A stretch of 64,000 bases of DNA from Camelus bactrianus (GCF_048773025.1 NW_027413959.1:3844001-3908000); one strand, 5' to 3'; positions 38,403-53,111 are shown, counted from the first letter of the stretch. The notes: generated by a model from the letters alone, not told the origin. Translations and numbers: made by a program.

Positions 38403-39293
38403 ATATAAGTCATATATACACCTAGAAATATTTACTCTGATTTCACTACTTTTTCCTACCGTCTGTTTTGAAAATCATGATGTTTTTGCAGAAGTAATCT
38501 CTGCAAGCGAGTTCGACCCAGTAGAATTGTAATTTCAATAGTTACCCACAAAGTGACTTTCCATGGTCCGAACATGCTAAATTCATCACGGATTTGACAA
38601 ACATTCATTACTCAATTGTGTGCATGTGGATTACAGAATTTTCATCCACCATATAAGGCATATATAAACCTAGAAAACATTATTCTGAGTTCGCAGCTTT
38701 TTCCTAATGGCAGTTTAGAAAATCAGGCATCTATAGCAGGATAAATCTCTGGTAGCATGTTCTACACATTGGACTTATAATTTACATACAGTCCCTCGCC
38801 GTGACATTCCGTGATTTAAACTTACTACTTGCACCGCAGGTTCGACAAATATTCACTGCTGAGTTGTTAGCATGTAGATTACTGAACTTTCATCTACCAT
38901 AAATGTATATATACAGCTAGAAACATGTACAAAGTATATGCAGGTTTTTCCTAACGTCAGTTTCTGAAATCAGGCAGTTTTTAAAGAAATATACTCTTGG
39001 AACTTGTTCAACCCAATAGTCATGTAATTTACATAGATTCGCTCATCGTCAAATTCTGTGTTCTGAAAAAAACTGCATGCATTACGGTTTCGGAAAATAT
39101 TCACTACAGATTTGATAGCATGTGTATTTCTGAACTTTCATCACCATACAAGTCATATTGACACTTAGAAGCATTCTCTGAAAATTCGAAATTTTCCTAA
39201 TGCCAGTTTGGAAAATGAGGCAGATTTCACAGAAAAATGCTTTTGGAGCAAGTTCTACCAAGTGGACATGTAATTTAAATGCTTTCACTAACC
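38403..39293 (+). repeat. 891-bp internal duplication, left copy (unit 11)
   Basis: Equivalent to 15685-16575. The join has CACTAACC instead of CACTCACC. Confidence 0.9.
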
Positions 39294-40185
39294 ATATAAG
39301 TCATATATACACCTAGAAATATTTACTCTGATTTCACTACTTTTTCCTACCGTCTGTTTTGAAAATCATGATGTTTTTGCAGAAGTAATCTCTGCAAGCG
39401 AGTTCGACCCAGTAGAATTGTAATTTCAATAGTTACCCACAAAGTGACTTTCCATGGTCCGAACATGCTAAATTCATCACGGATTTGACAAACATTCATT
39501 ACTCAGTTGTGTGCATGTTGATTACAGAATTTTCATCCACCATATAAGGCATGTATAAACCTAGAAAACATTATTCTGAGTTCGCAGCTTTTTCCTAATG
39601 GCAGTTTAGAAAATCAGGCATCTATAGCAGGATAAATCTCTGGTAGCATGTTCTACACATTGGACTTATAATTTACATAGAGTCCCTCGCCGTGACATTC
39701 CGTGATTTAAACTTACTACTTGCACCGCAGGTTCGACAAATATTCACTGCTGAGTTGTTAGCATGTAGATTACTGAACTTTCATCTACCATAAATGTATA
39801 TATACAGCTAGAAACATGTACAAAGTATATGCAGGTTTTTCCTAACGTCAGTTTCTGAAATCAGGCAGTTTTTAAAGAAATATACTCTTGGAACTTGTTC
39901 AACCCAATAGTCATGTAATTTACATAGATTCGCTCATCGTCAAATTCTGTGTTCTGAAAAAAACTGCATGCATTACGGTTTCGGAAAATATTCACTACAG
40001 ATTTGTTAGCATGTGTATTTCTGAACTTTCATCACCATACAAGTCATATTGACACTTAGAAGCATTCTCTGAAAATTCGAATTTTTTCCTAATGCCAGTT
40101 TGGAAAATGAGGCAGATTTCACAGAAAAATGCTTTTGGAGCAAGTTCTACCAAGTGGACATGTAATTTAAATGCTTTCACTCACC
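39294..40185 (+). repeat. 891-bp internal duplication, right copy (unit 11)
   Basis: Equivalent to 16576-17467. Confidence 0.9.
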
Positions 40186-41185
40186 GTGACATTTCATGTT
40201 CCGAACACGCTACATGCATCACTGATTCGACAAACATTCTTTATTGAGTGGTGAACATGTGTATTACCAAACTTTCACCCACCATACAATGTGTATTTAC
40301 ACATAGAAACATTTATTCTTATTTAGTAGATTTCTCCTTACGTCAGTTCCTAAAATCATGCAGTTTTCGCAGAAAAATTCTCTTGGAGCGAGTACTACCC
40401 AATAGACATGTAATTTACATTTTTCCCCTCACTGAGACATTCCATGTTCTGAACATGCTACATGCATCACAGATTCAGAAAGCATTCATTACTGTGTTAC
40501 GAGCATGTGCATTACAAACTTTCATCCACCACACAAGACATATTAGCACCTAGAAACATTAACTCTGAGTTCGCAGCAATTTCCTGATAGCAGTTTTGAA
40601 AATTAGGCATTTTTCTAAGGAAAAAACTGTTGGAGCGATTTCTACCCACTAGACATGTAATTTACATAGATTCCATTGCTGTGAAATTACGTCTTTCGTA
40701 CACGCTACATGCATAACGGATTCGACAAATATTCACTACAAATGTGTTTGCATGTGGATTACCGAACTTTCAACACAATAAAAGGCATAGTGACACTTAG
40801 AAGCATTTTCTCTGATTTCACAGTGTTTTCCAAACGCCAGTTTTGAAAATGCGGCAGAATTCGCAGCAAAAAGCTCTTGGAGCGAATTCTAACCAAGAGA
40901 CTTGTAATTTACATAGATTCGCTCACCGGGAAATTCCGTGCTCTGAACACGCTACGTGCATCTCGGATTCCACAAATATTCACTACAGAGTTATTAGCAT
41001 ATGTTTTACCGTACTTTCATCCACCATAGAAGGCATACTGAAACTTACAAGCATTTTCTCATTTTTTGAAAGTTTTACCTAAAGCCAGTTTCAAAAATGA
41101 GGCAGTTTTCATAGAAAAATATTCTTGGAGAGAGTTCTACACAATAGACATGTAATTTACATAGATTCTCTCACCGTCAAAATCT

Positions 41186-44149
41186 GTGTTCTGACAAAGA
41201 TGCATGCATCAAGGTTTCGACAAGTATTCACTACAGATTTGTTAGCATGTGCATTTCTGATCTTTCATCCACATACAAGTCATATTGACACTTAGAAGCA
41301 TTTTCTCAGATTTCGAATATATTTCCTACTGCCAGTTTTGGAAGTGAGGCAGATTTTGCAGAAAAATGCTTTTGGGGCGAGTTCTACCCAATGGACACGA
41401 AATTTAAATGCTTCCGCTCATCGAGAAATTCCGTGTTCCAAACATGCTATGTGCTTCACGGATTCGACAAACACTCTTTAATGAGTTGTGAACATTAGTA
41501 TTACCGAATTTTCATCCACCAAACAAGGCATATTTACACGTAGAAAGACTTTTTCAGATTTAGTAGATATCTCCTAATGTCAATTTCTGAAATCATGCAG
41601 TTTATGCAAAAAAATTCTCTTGGAGCGAGTTCTACTCAATAGACATGTAATTTACATTTTTTCCCTCAGTATGATATTCTGTGATCTGAACACGCAACAT
41701 GCATCACTGATTCGAAAAATAACTTTAAGGAGTTGTGAGCATGAGGATTACCAAACTGTCATCTGCCATAAAAGGCATATTTACACCTAGAAACCATTAC
41801 TCTGAGTTCGCAGTGTTTTCCAAATATCACTTTTGAATGTGAGGAAGTTTTTGCAGAAAAATGCTCTTGGAGTGACTTCTACACAATAGACATGTAATTT
41901 ACATAGATTGTCTGACCGTGAAATTCCGTGTTCCGAGAAAGCTGCATGCATCAAAGAAGACACAAATTCACTACAGATTTGTTAGCATGTGGATTACTGA
42001 TCTTTCATCCACCATTAAAGTCATATTGCACTTAGAAACATTTTCTCAAATTTCGAACTCTTTTCCTTATGCCAGTTTTGAAAATGAGGCAGATTTCACA
42101 GAAAAATACTTTTGGAGTGAGTTCTACCCAATAAATATGTAATTTACAAACTTTCTTTCACCATGATATTCTGTGTTCTGAATATGATACGTGCATCACG
42201 GATTCGACAAACATTTTTTAATGAGTTGTGAACATGTGGATTACCAAACTTTCATCCACCAAACATGGCATATTTACACCTAGAAATGTTTCTCCTCATT
42301 TGCAGATTTGTCCTAATGCCCGTTGCAAATAACAGGCAGATTTCACAGGAAAATTCTCTTCGATCGTGTTCTATCCAATAGACATGAAACTTACAATGTT
42401 TCACTTACCATGACATTCCATGTTCATAACACGCTACATGCATATTGGATTTAGAAATCATTCATGACTGAATTGTGAGCATGTGGATTTCTGAACTTTC
42501 AACCACCATACAAGGTATATTTACACCTAGAATTATTGACTCTGCTTTCACAGCTTTTTCCTAACTTCAGTTTCAAAAATCATGAAGTTTTCGCAGAAAA
42601 AACATCTTCATGCGAGTTCTACTCAGTAGAATTGTAATTTAAATAGTTTCCCTCAAAGTGACTTTCCATTTTCTGAACACGCTACATGCATCACGGATTT
42701 GACAAACATTCATTACTCAGTTGTGTGCATGTGGATTACAGAACATTCATCCACCATACAAGGCATAAATACACCTAGAAATATTTACTCTGATTTCACA
42801 GATTTTTCCTAACGTCAGTCTCGAAAATCATAAAGATTTCTCAGAAAAAATCTCTGCATGTGAGTTCTACCCATTAGAATTGCAATTTCAATTGTTTCCC
42901 ACAAAGTGACTTTCCGTGGTCCGAACACACTGCATTCATCACGGATTTGACAAACATTCATTAGTCAGTTGTGTGCCTGTGATTTACGGAACTTTCATCC
43001 ACCATATAATGCATATATACACCTTGAAAATATTATTCTGATTTTGAAGCTTTTTCCTAACTGCAGTTTAGAATATCAGGCAACTTTTGCAGGATAATTC
43101 TCTTGTAGAGTGTTCTACACAATAGACATGTAATTTACATAGATCCCCTCGCCGTGACATACCGTGCTCCAAACATGCTACATGCACCGCAGTTCGACAA
43201 ATATTAACTGCTGAGTTGTTAGCATGTGGATTAATGTACTTTCATCTACCATACAATGTATATATACAGCTAGAAGCATGTACTCAGTATTTGCAGATAT
43301 TTCTTAATGCCAGTTTCGAAAATAAGACCGTTTTCACAGAAAAATCCTCTTGGAGTGAGTTCTATCCAATAGACTTGTAATTTACATAGTTTCAGTTACC
43401 ATGACATTCCGTGTTCCGAATACATTACATGCATCACAGATTCTACAACATTCTTTATTGAGTGTAAGCATGTGCTTTACAAACTTTCATCCACCACACA
43501 AGACATATTAGCACCTAGAAACATTAACTCTGAGTTCGCAGCAATTTCCTAATAGCAGTTTTGAAAATTAAGCATTTTTCTAAGGAAAAAAGTGTTGGAG
43601 CGATTTCTACCCACTAGGCATGTAATTTACATAGATTCCATTGCTGTGAAATTACGTCTTTCGAACACGCTACATGCATAACGGATTTGACAAATATTCA
43701 CTACAAATGTGTTTGCATGTGGATTACCGAACTTTCAACACAATAAAAGGCATAGTGACACTTAGAATCATTTTCTCTGATTTCACAGAGATTTCCAATC
43801 GCCAGATTCCAAAATGCAGCAGATTTCACAGCAAAAAGCTCTTGGAGCAAGTTCTACCCAATAGACATGTAATTTACATAGATTCACTCACCGTGAAACT
43901 CCGTGTTCTGAACACGCTACATGCATCTCGGATTCCACAAATATTCACTACAGAGTTATGAGCATATATTTTACCGTACTTTCATCCACCATAGAAGGCA
44001 TACTGACACTTACAAGCATTTTCTCATTTTTTGAAAGTTTTACCTAAATCCAGTTTCAAAAATGAGGCAGTTTTCACAGAAAATATTCTTGGAGAGAGTT
44101 CTACACAATAGACATGTAATTTACATAGATTCTCTCACCGTCAAAATCT
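41186..44149 (+). repeat. HOR unit 12, type C 12-mer
   Basis: 2964 bp. Mixes the alpha marks CCAGTTTTGAAAATG and CACCAAACATGG with the beta marks CTCATTTGCAG and CGATCGTGTTC. Private small changes: AAAGAAGACAC near 41,955, a TA run shortened to GTATATATAC at 43,258-43,267, and GAGTTATGAGC near 43,953. Confidence 0.9.
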
Positions 44150-47100
44150 GTGTTCTGACAAATTTGCATGCATCAAGGTTTCGACAAGTATTCACTACAG
44201 ATTTGTTAGCATGTGCATTTCTGATCTTTCATCCACATACAAGTCATATTGACACTTAGAAGCATTTTCTCAGATTTCGAATATATTTCCTACTGCCAGT
44301 TTTGAAATTGAGGCAGATTTTGCAGAAAAATGCTTTTGGAGCGAGTTCTACCCAATGGACATGAAATGTAAATGCTTCCACTCATCGAGAAATTCCGTGT
44401 TCCAAACATGCTATGTGCATCACGGATTCGACAAACACTCTTTAATGAGTTGTGAAATTATATTACCGAATTTTCATCCACCAAACAAGGCATATTTACA
44501 CGTAGAAAGACTTTTTCAGATTTAGTAGATATTTCCTAATGTCAGTTTCTGAAATCATGCAGTTTATGCAAAAGAATTCTCTTGGAGCGAGTTCTACTCA
44601 ATAGACATGAAATTTACATTTTTTCCCTCAGTATGAGATTCCGTGATCTGAACACGCAACATGCATCACTGATTCGAAAAATAATCTTTAAGGAGTTGTG
44701 AGCATGAGGATTACCAAACTGTCATCTGCCATAAAAGGCATATTTACACCTAGAAACCATTACTCTGAGTTCGCAGTGTTTTCCAAATGTCAGTTTTAAA
44801 TGTGAGGTAGTTTTTGCAGAAAAATGCTCTTGGAGTGAGTTCTACACAATAGACATGTAATTTACATAGATTGGCTCACCGTGAAATTTCGTGTTCCGAG
44901 AAAGCTGCATGCATCACAGAATCGACACAAATTCACTACAGATATGTTAGCATGTGGATTACCGTACTTTCATCCACCATACAAGGCATAATGGTGCTTA
45001 CAAGCATTTTCTCATTTTTTGAAAGTTTTTCCTAACGCCAGTTTCGAAAATGAGGCAGTTTTCACCGAAAAATTCTCTTGCAGAGAGTTCTACACAGTAG
45101 ACATTTGATTTACATAGGTTCGATCTCCGTCAAATTCTGTGTTCCGAGAAAGTTGCATGCATAACAGTTTCGACAAATATTCACTACAGAATTTTTTAGC
45201 ATGTGGATTACTGTACTTTCATCCACCATTAAAGTCATATTTGCCTTAGAATCATTTTCTCAGATTTCGAACTCATTTCCTTATGCCAGTTTTGAAAATG
45301 AGGCAGATTTCACAGAAAAATACTTTTGGAGTGAGTTCTACCCAATAAATATGTAATTTACAAAGTTTCTTTCACCATGATATTCTGTGTTCTGAATATG
45401 ATACGTGCATCACGGTTTCGACAAACATTTTTAATGAGTTGTGTACATGTGGATTACCAAACTTTCATCCACCAAACATGGCATATTTACACCTAGAAAT
45501 GTTTCTCCTCTTTTGCAGATTTGTCCTATTGCCCGTTGCAAATAACAGGCAGATTTCACAGGAAAATCCTCTTCGATCGTGTTCTATCCAATAGACATGA
45601 AATTTACAATGTTTCACTTACCATGACATTCCGTGTTCATAACACGCTACATGCATACTGGATTTATAAAACATTCATTACTGATTCGAGAGCATGTGGA
45701 TTTCCGAAATTTAATCCACCATACAAGGCATATTTACACCTAGAATTATTTACTCTGCTTTCACAGCTTTTTCCTAATTTCAGGTTTTAAAATCATGAAG
45801 TTTTCTCAGGAAAAAACCTCTTCAAGCGAGTTCTATCCAGAGGAATTGTAATTTAAGCAGTTTCCCTCAAAGTGACTTTCCGTTTTCTGAACATGCTTCA
45901 TGCATCACGGATTTGACAAACGTTAATTACTCAGTTGTGTGCATGTGGATGACAGAACTTTCATCCACCATATAAGTCATATATACACCTAGAAATATTT
46001 ACTCTGATTTCACTACTTTTTCCTACCGTCTGTTTTGAAAATCATGATGTTTTTGCAGAAGTAATCTCTGCAAGCGAGTTCGACCCAGTAGAATTGTAAT
46101 TTCAATAGTTACCCACAAAGTGACTTTCCATGGTCCGAACATGCTAAATTCATCACGGATTTGACAAACATTCATTACTCAGTTGTGTGCATGTGGATTA
46201 CAGAACTTTCATCCACCATACAAGGCATAAATACACCTAGAAATATTTACTCTGATTTCACAGATTTTTCCTAACGTCAGTCTCGAAAATCATAAAGATT
46301 TCTCAGAAAAAATCTCTGCATGTGAGTTCTACCCATTAGAATTGCAATTTCAATTGTTTCCCACAAAGTGACTTTCCGTGGTCCGAACACACTTCATTCA
46401 TCACGGATTTGACAAACATTCATTAGTCAGTTGTGTGCCTGTGATTTACGGAACTTTCATCCACCATATAATGCATATATACACCTTGAAAATATTATTC
46501 TGATTTTGAAGCTTTTTCCTAACTGCAGTTTAGAATATCAGGCAACTTTTGCAGGATAATTCTCTTGTAGAGTGTTCTACACAATAGACATGTAATTTAC
46601 ATAGATCCCCTCGCCGTGACATACCGTGCTCCAAACATGCTACATGCACCGCAGTTCGACAAATATTAACTGCTGAGTTGTTAGCATGTGGATTAATGTA
46701 CTTTCATCTACCATACAATGTATATATATACAGCTAGAAGCATGTACTCAGTATTTGCAGATATTTCTTAATGCCAGTTTCGAAAATAAGACCGTTTTCA
46801 CAGAAAAATCCTCTTGGAGTGAGTTCTATCCAATAGACTTGTAATTTACATAGTTTCAGTTACCATGACATTCAGATTTCCGAATACATTACATGCATCA
46901 CAGATTCTACAACATTCTTTATTGAGTGTAAGCATGTGCTTTACAAACTTTCATCCACCACACAAGACATATTAGCACCTAGAAACATTAACTCTGAGTT
47001 CGCAGAAATTTCCTAATAGCAGTTTTGAAAATTAAGCATTTTTCTAAGGAAAAAAGTGTTGGAGCGATTTCTACCCACTAGGCATGTAATTTACATAGAT

Positions 47101-47614
47101 TCCATTGCTGTGAAATTACGTCTTTCGAACACGCTACATGCATAACGGATTTGACAAATATTCACTACAAATGTGTTTGCATGTGGATTACCGAACTTTC
47201 AACACAATAAAAGGCATAGTGACACTTAGAACCATTTTCTCTGATTTCACAGAGATTTCCAATCGCCAGATTCCAAAATGCAGCAGATTTCACAGCAAAA
47301 AGCTCTTGGAGCAAGTTCTACCCAAGAGACATGTAATTTACATAGATTCACTCACCGTGAAACTCCGTGTTCTGAACACGCTACATGCATCTCAGATTCC
47401 ACAAATATTCACTACAGAGTTATTAGCATATGTTTTACCGTACTTTCATCCACCATAGGAGGCATACTGACACTTACAAGCATTTTCTCATTTTTTGAAA
47501 GTTTTACCTAAAGCCAGTTTCAAAAATGAGGCAGTTTTCACAGAAAAATATTCTTGGAGAGAGTTCTTCACAATAGACATGTAATTTACATAGATTCTCT
47601 CACCGTCAAAATCT
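44150..47614 (+). repeat. HOR unit 13, type A 14-mer
   Basis: 3465 bp, first A unit after the super-repeat block. Private: GTGAAATTATATTACCG near 44,451. Its m7 has a short patch of the m7' type (sites 45,746 and 45,756), and its m12 carries the ATTCAGATTTCCG variant seen in unit 8. Confidence 0.91.
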
Positions 47615-50600
47615 GTGTTCTGACAAATTTGCATGCATCAAGATTTCGACAAGTATTCACTACAGATTTGTTAGCATGTGCATTTCTGATCTTTCATCCA
47701 CATACAAGTCATATTGACACTTAGAAGCATTTTCTCAGATTTCGAATATATTTCCTACTGCCAGTTTTGAAAGTGAGGCAGATTTTGCAGAGAAATGCTT
47801 TTGGAGCGAGTTCTACCCAATGGACATGAAATTTAAATGCTTCCACTCATCGAGAAATTCCGTGTTCCAAACATGCTTTGTGCATCACGGATTCGACAAA
47901 CACTCTTTAATGAGTCGTGAACATTAGTATTACCGAATTTTCATCCACCAAACAAGGCATATTTACACGTAGAAAGACTTTTTCAGATTTAGTAGATATC
48001 TCCTAATGTCAGTTTCTGAAATCATGCAGTTTATGCAAAAGAATCCTCTTGGAGCGAGTTCTACTCAATAGACATACAATTTACATTTTTTCCCTCAGTA
48101 TGATATTCCGTGTTCTGAACACGCAACATGCATCACTGATTCGAAAAATAATCTTTAAGGAGTTGTGAGCATGAGGATTACCAAACTGTCATCTGCCATA
48201 AAAGGCATATTTACACCTAGAAACCATTACTCTGAGTTCGCAGTGTTTTCCAAATGTCAGTTTTGAATGTGAGGTAGTTTTTGCAGAAAAATGCTCTTGG
48301 AGTGAGTTCTACACAATAGACATGTAATTTACATAGATTGGCTCACCGTGAAATTCCGTGTTCCGAGAAAGCTGCATGCATCACAGAATCGACACAAATT
48401 CACTACAGATTTGTTAGCATGTGGATTACCGTACTTTCATCCACCATACAAGGCATAATGGCGCTTACAAGCATTTTCTCATTTTTTGAAAGTTTTTCCT
48501 AACGCCAGTTTCGAAAATGAGGCAGTTTTCACCGAAAAATTCTCTTGCAGAGAGTTCTACACAGTAGACATTTGATTTACATAGGTTCGATCACCGTCAA
48601 ATTCTGTGTTCCGAGAAAGTTGCATGCATAACAGTTTCGACAAATATTCACTACAGAATTTTTTAGCATGTGGATTACTGTACTTTCATCCACCATTAAA
48701 GTCATATTTGCCTTAGAAACATTTTCTCAGATTTCGAACTCTTTTCCTTATGCCAGTTTTGAAAATGAGGCAGATTTCACAGAAAAATACTTTTGGAGTG
48801 AGTTCTACCCAATAAATATGTAATTTACAAAGTTTCTTTCACCATGATATTCTGTGTTCTGAATATGATACGTGCATCACGGATTCGACAAACATTTTTA
48901 ATGAGTTGTGTACATGTGGATTACCAAACTTTCATCCACGAAACATAGCATATTTACACCTAGAAATGTTTCTCCTCTTTTGCAGATTTGTCCTAATGCC
49001 CGTTGCAAATAACAGGCAGATTTCACAGGAAAATCCTCTTCGATCGTGTTCTATCCAATAGACATGAAATTTACAATGTTTCACTTACCATGACATTCCG
49101 TGTTCATAACACGCTACATGCATACTGGATTCATAAAACATTCATTACTGATTCGAGAGCATGTGGATTTCCGAAATTTAATCCACCATACAAGGCATAT
49201 TTACACCTAGAAATATTTACTCGGCTTTCACAGCTTTTTCCTAATTTCAGGTTTTAAAATCATGAAGTTTTCTCAGGAAAAAACCTCTTCAAGCGAGTTC
49301 TATCCAGAGGAATTGTAATTTAAGCAGTTTCCCTCAAAGTGACTTTCCGTTTTCTGAACATGCTTCATGCATCACGGATTTGACAAACGTTAATTACTCA
49401 GTTGTGTGCATGTGGATGACAGAACTTTCATCCACCATATAAGTCATATATACACCTAGAAATATTTACTCTGATTTCACTACTTTTTCCTACCGTCTGT
49501 TTTGAAAATCATGATGTTTTTGCAGAAGTAATCTCTGCAAGCGAGTTCGACCCAGTAGAATTGTAATTTCAATAGTTACCCACAAAGTGACTTTCCATGG
49601 TCCGAACATGCTAAATTCATCACGGATTTGACAAACATTCATTACTCAGTTGTGTGCATGTGGATTACAGAACTTTCATCCACCATACAAGGCATAAATA
49701 CACCTAGAAATATTTACTCTGATTTCACAGATTTTTCCTAACGTCAGTCTCGAAAATCATAAAGATTTCTCAGAAAAAATCTCTGCATGTGAGTTCTACC
49801 CATTAGAATTGCAATTTCAATTGTTTCCCACAAAGTGACTTTCCGTGGTCCGAACACACTGCATTCATCACGGATTTGACAAACATTCATTAGTCAGTTG
49901 TGTGCCTGTGATTTACGGAACTTTCATCCACCATATAATGCATATATACACCTTGAAAATATTATTCTGATTTTGAAGCTTTTTCCTAACTGCAGTTTAG
50001 AATATCAGGCAACTTTTGCAGGATAATTCTCTTGTAGAGTGTTCTACACAATAGACATGTAATTTACATAGATCCCCTCGCCGTGACATACCGTGCTCCA
50101 AACATGCTACATGCACCGCAGTTCGACAAATATTAACTGCTGAGTTGTTAGCATGTGGATTAATGTACTTTCATCTACCATACAATGTATATATATACAG
50201 CTAGAAGCATGTACTCAGTATTTGCAGATATTTCTTAATGCCAGTTTCGAAAATAAGACCGTTTTCACAGAAAAATCCTCTTGGAGTGAGTTCTATCCAA
50301 TAGACTTGTAATTTACATAGTTTCAGTTACCATGACATTCCGTGTTCCGAATACATTACATGCATCACAGATTCTACAACATTCTTTATTGAGTGTAAGC
50401 ATGTGCTTTACAAACTTTCATACACCACACAAGACATATTAGCACCTAGAAACATTAACTCTGAGTTCGCAGCAATTTCCTAATAGCAGTTTTGAAAATT
50501 AAGAATTTTTCTAAGGAAAAAAGTGTTGGAGCGATTTCTACCCACTAGGCATGTAATTTACATAGATTCCATTGCTGTGAAATTACGTCTTTCGAACACG

Positions 50601-51081
50601 CTACATGCATAACGGATTTGACAAATATTCACTACAAATGTGTTTGCATGTGGATTACCGAACTTTCAACACAATAAAAGGCATAGTGACACTTAGAATC
50701 ATTTTCTCTGATTTCACAGAGATTTCCAATCGCCAGATTCCAAAATGCAGCAGATTTCACAGCAAAAAGCTCTTGGAGCAAGTTCTACCCAAGAGACATG
50801 TAATTTACATAGATTCACTCACCGTGAAACTCCGTGTTCTGAACACGCTACATGCATCTCAGATTCCACAAATATTCACTACAGAGTTATTAGCATATGT
50901 TTTACCGTACTTTCATCCACCATAGAAGGCATACTGACACTTACAAGCATTTTCTCATTTTTTGAAAGTTTTACCTAAAGCCAGTTTCAAAAATGAGGCA
51001 GTTTTCACAGAAAAATATTCTTGGAGAGAGTTCTTCACAATAGACATGTAATTTACATAGATTCTCTCACCGTCAAAATCT
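47615..51081 (+). repeat. HOR unit 14, type A 14-mer
   Basis: 3467 bp. The left part shares TGAGTCGTGAAC, GCTTTGTGCATC, GTGTTCTGAACACGCAAC in m3 and CCACGAAACATAGC with unit 18, 13,866 bp away. The right part (TCATACACCACAC, TTAAGAATTTTTC) matches unit 15, 3218 bp away. Confidence 0.91.
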
Positions 51082-53111
51082 GTGTTCTGACAAATTTGCA
51101 TGCATCAAGGTTTCGACAAGTATTCACTACAGATTTGTTAGCATGTGCATTTCTGATCTTTCATCCACATACAAGTCATATTGACACTTAGAAGCATTTT
51201 CTCAGATTTCGAATATATTTCCTACTGCCAGTTTTGAAAGTGAGGCAGATTTTGCAGAGAAATGCTTTTGGAGCGAGTTCTACCCAATGGACATGAAATT
51301 TAAATGCTTCCACTCATCGAGAAATTCCGTGTTCCAAACATGCTATGTGCATCACGGATTCGACAAACACTCTTTAATGAGTTGTGAACATTAGTATTAC
51401 CGAATTTTCATCCACCAAACAAGGCATATTTACACGTAGAAAGACTTTTTCAGATTTAGTAGATATCTCCTAATGTCAGTTTCTGAAATCATGCAGTTTA
51501 TGCAAAAGAATTCTCTTGGAGCGAGTTCTACTCAATAGACATGTAATTTACATTTTTCCCTCAGTATGATATTCCGTGATCTGAACACGCAACATGCATC
51601 ACTGATTCGAAAAATAATCTTTAAGGAGTTGTGAGCATGAGGATTACCAAACTGTCATCTGCCATAAAAGGCATATTTACACCTAGAAACCATTACTCTG
51701 AGTTCGCAGTGTTTTCCAAATGTCAGTTTTGAATGTGAGGTAGTTTTTGCAGAAAAATGCTCTTGGAGTGAGTTCTACACAATAGACATGTAATTTACAT
51801 AGATTGGCTCACCGTGAAATTCCGTGTTCCGAGAAAGCTGCATGCATCACAGAATCGACACAAATTCACTACAGATTTGTTAGCATGTGGATTACCGTAC
51901 TTTCATCCACCATACAAGGCATAATGGCGCTTACAAGCATTTTCTCATTTTTTGAAAGTTTTTCCTAACGCCAGTTTCGAAAATGAGGCAGTTTTCACCG
52001 AAAAATTCTCTTGCAGAGAGTTCTACACAGTAGACATTTGATTTACATAGGTTCGATCACCGTCAAATTCTGTGTTCCGAGAAAGTTGCATGCATAACAG
52101 TTTCGACAAATATTCACTACAGAATTTTTTAGCATGTGGATTACTGTACTTTCATCCACCATTAAAGTCATATTTGCCTTAGAAACATTTTCTCAGATTT
52201 CGAACTCTTTTCCTTATGCCAGTTTTGAAAATGAGGCAGATTTCACAGAAAAATACTTTTGGAGTGAGTTCTACCCAATAAATATGTAATTTACAAAGTT
52301 TCTTTCACCATGATATTCTGTGTTCTGAATATGATACGTGCATCACGGATTCGACAAACATTTTTAATGAGTTGTGTACATGTGGATTACCAAACTTTCA
52401 TCCACCAAACATGGCATATTTACACCTAGAAATGTTTCTCCTCTTTTGCAGATTTGTCCTAATGCCCGTTGCAAATAACAGGCAGATTTCACAGGAAAAT
52501 ACTCTTCGATCGTGTTCTATCCAATAGACATGAAATTTACAATGTTTCACTTAGCATGACATTCCGTGTTCATAACACGCTACATGCATACTGGATTTAT
52601 AAAACATTCATTACTGATTCGAGAGCATGTGGATTTCCAAAATTTAATCCACCATACAAGGCATATTTACACCTAGAAATATTTACTCGGCTTTCACAGC
52701 TTTTTCCTAATTTCAGGTTTTAAAATCATGAAGTTTTCTCAGGAAAAAACCTCTTCAAGCGAGTTCTATCCAGAGGAATTGTAATTTAAGCAGTTTCCCT
52801 CAAAGTGACTTTCCGTTTTCTGAACATGCTTCATGCATCACGGATTTGACAAACGTTAATTACTCAGTTGTGTGCATGTGGATGACAGAACTTTCATCCA
52901 CCATATAAGTCATATATACACCTAGAAATATTTACTCTGATTTCACTACTTTTTCCTACCGTCTGTTTTGAAAATCATGATGTTTTTGCAGAAGTAATCT
53001 CTGCAAGCGAGTTCGACCCAGTAGAATTGTAATTTCAATAGTTACCCACAAAGTGACTTTCCATGGTCCGAACATGCTAAATTCATCACGGATTTGACAA
53101 ACATTCATTAC
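49894..53111. repeat. 3,218-bp tandem duplication, left copy
   Basis: From m10 of unit 14 to the hybrid m9/m10 of unit 15, 13 monomers. The edge is uncertain by 12 bp. Confidence 0.88.

Larger units (their letters stand above)
25185..40329. repeat. 15,145-bp tandem duplication, right copy
   Basis: Spans the tail of unit 7, units 8, 9 and 10, and unit 11 up to about 40,330. Unit starts 26039, 33613 and 36581 are each exactly 15,145 bp after 10894, 18468 and 21436. Confidence 0.85.
36581..41185 (+). repeat. HOR unit 11, type D
   Basis: 4605 bp. The left part matches unit 7. From about 40,330 it has the ordinary D tail (TTACGTCAGTTCCTAAAATC, CCTGATAGCAG) and not the unit-3 type tail of unit 7. 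It appears to preserve the D unit in which the 15,145-bp exchange took place. Confidence 0.91.
36581..44149 (+). repeat. 7.57-kb super-repeat copy 4 (units 11+12)
   Basis: D plus C, 7569 bp. Last copy; type A units follow. Confidence 0.91.

Noticed and set aside
13863-44149. The four near-identical 7.57-kb copies as an assembly artefact
   Set aside because: The copies carry distinct private variants in a consistent 15,145-bp pattern, which a simple false duplication would not give; still, read support cannot be seen from here.
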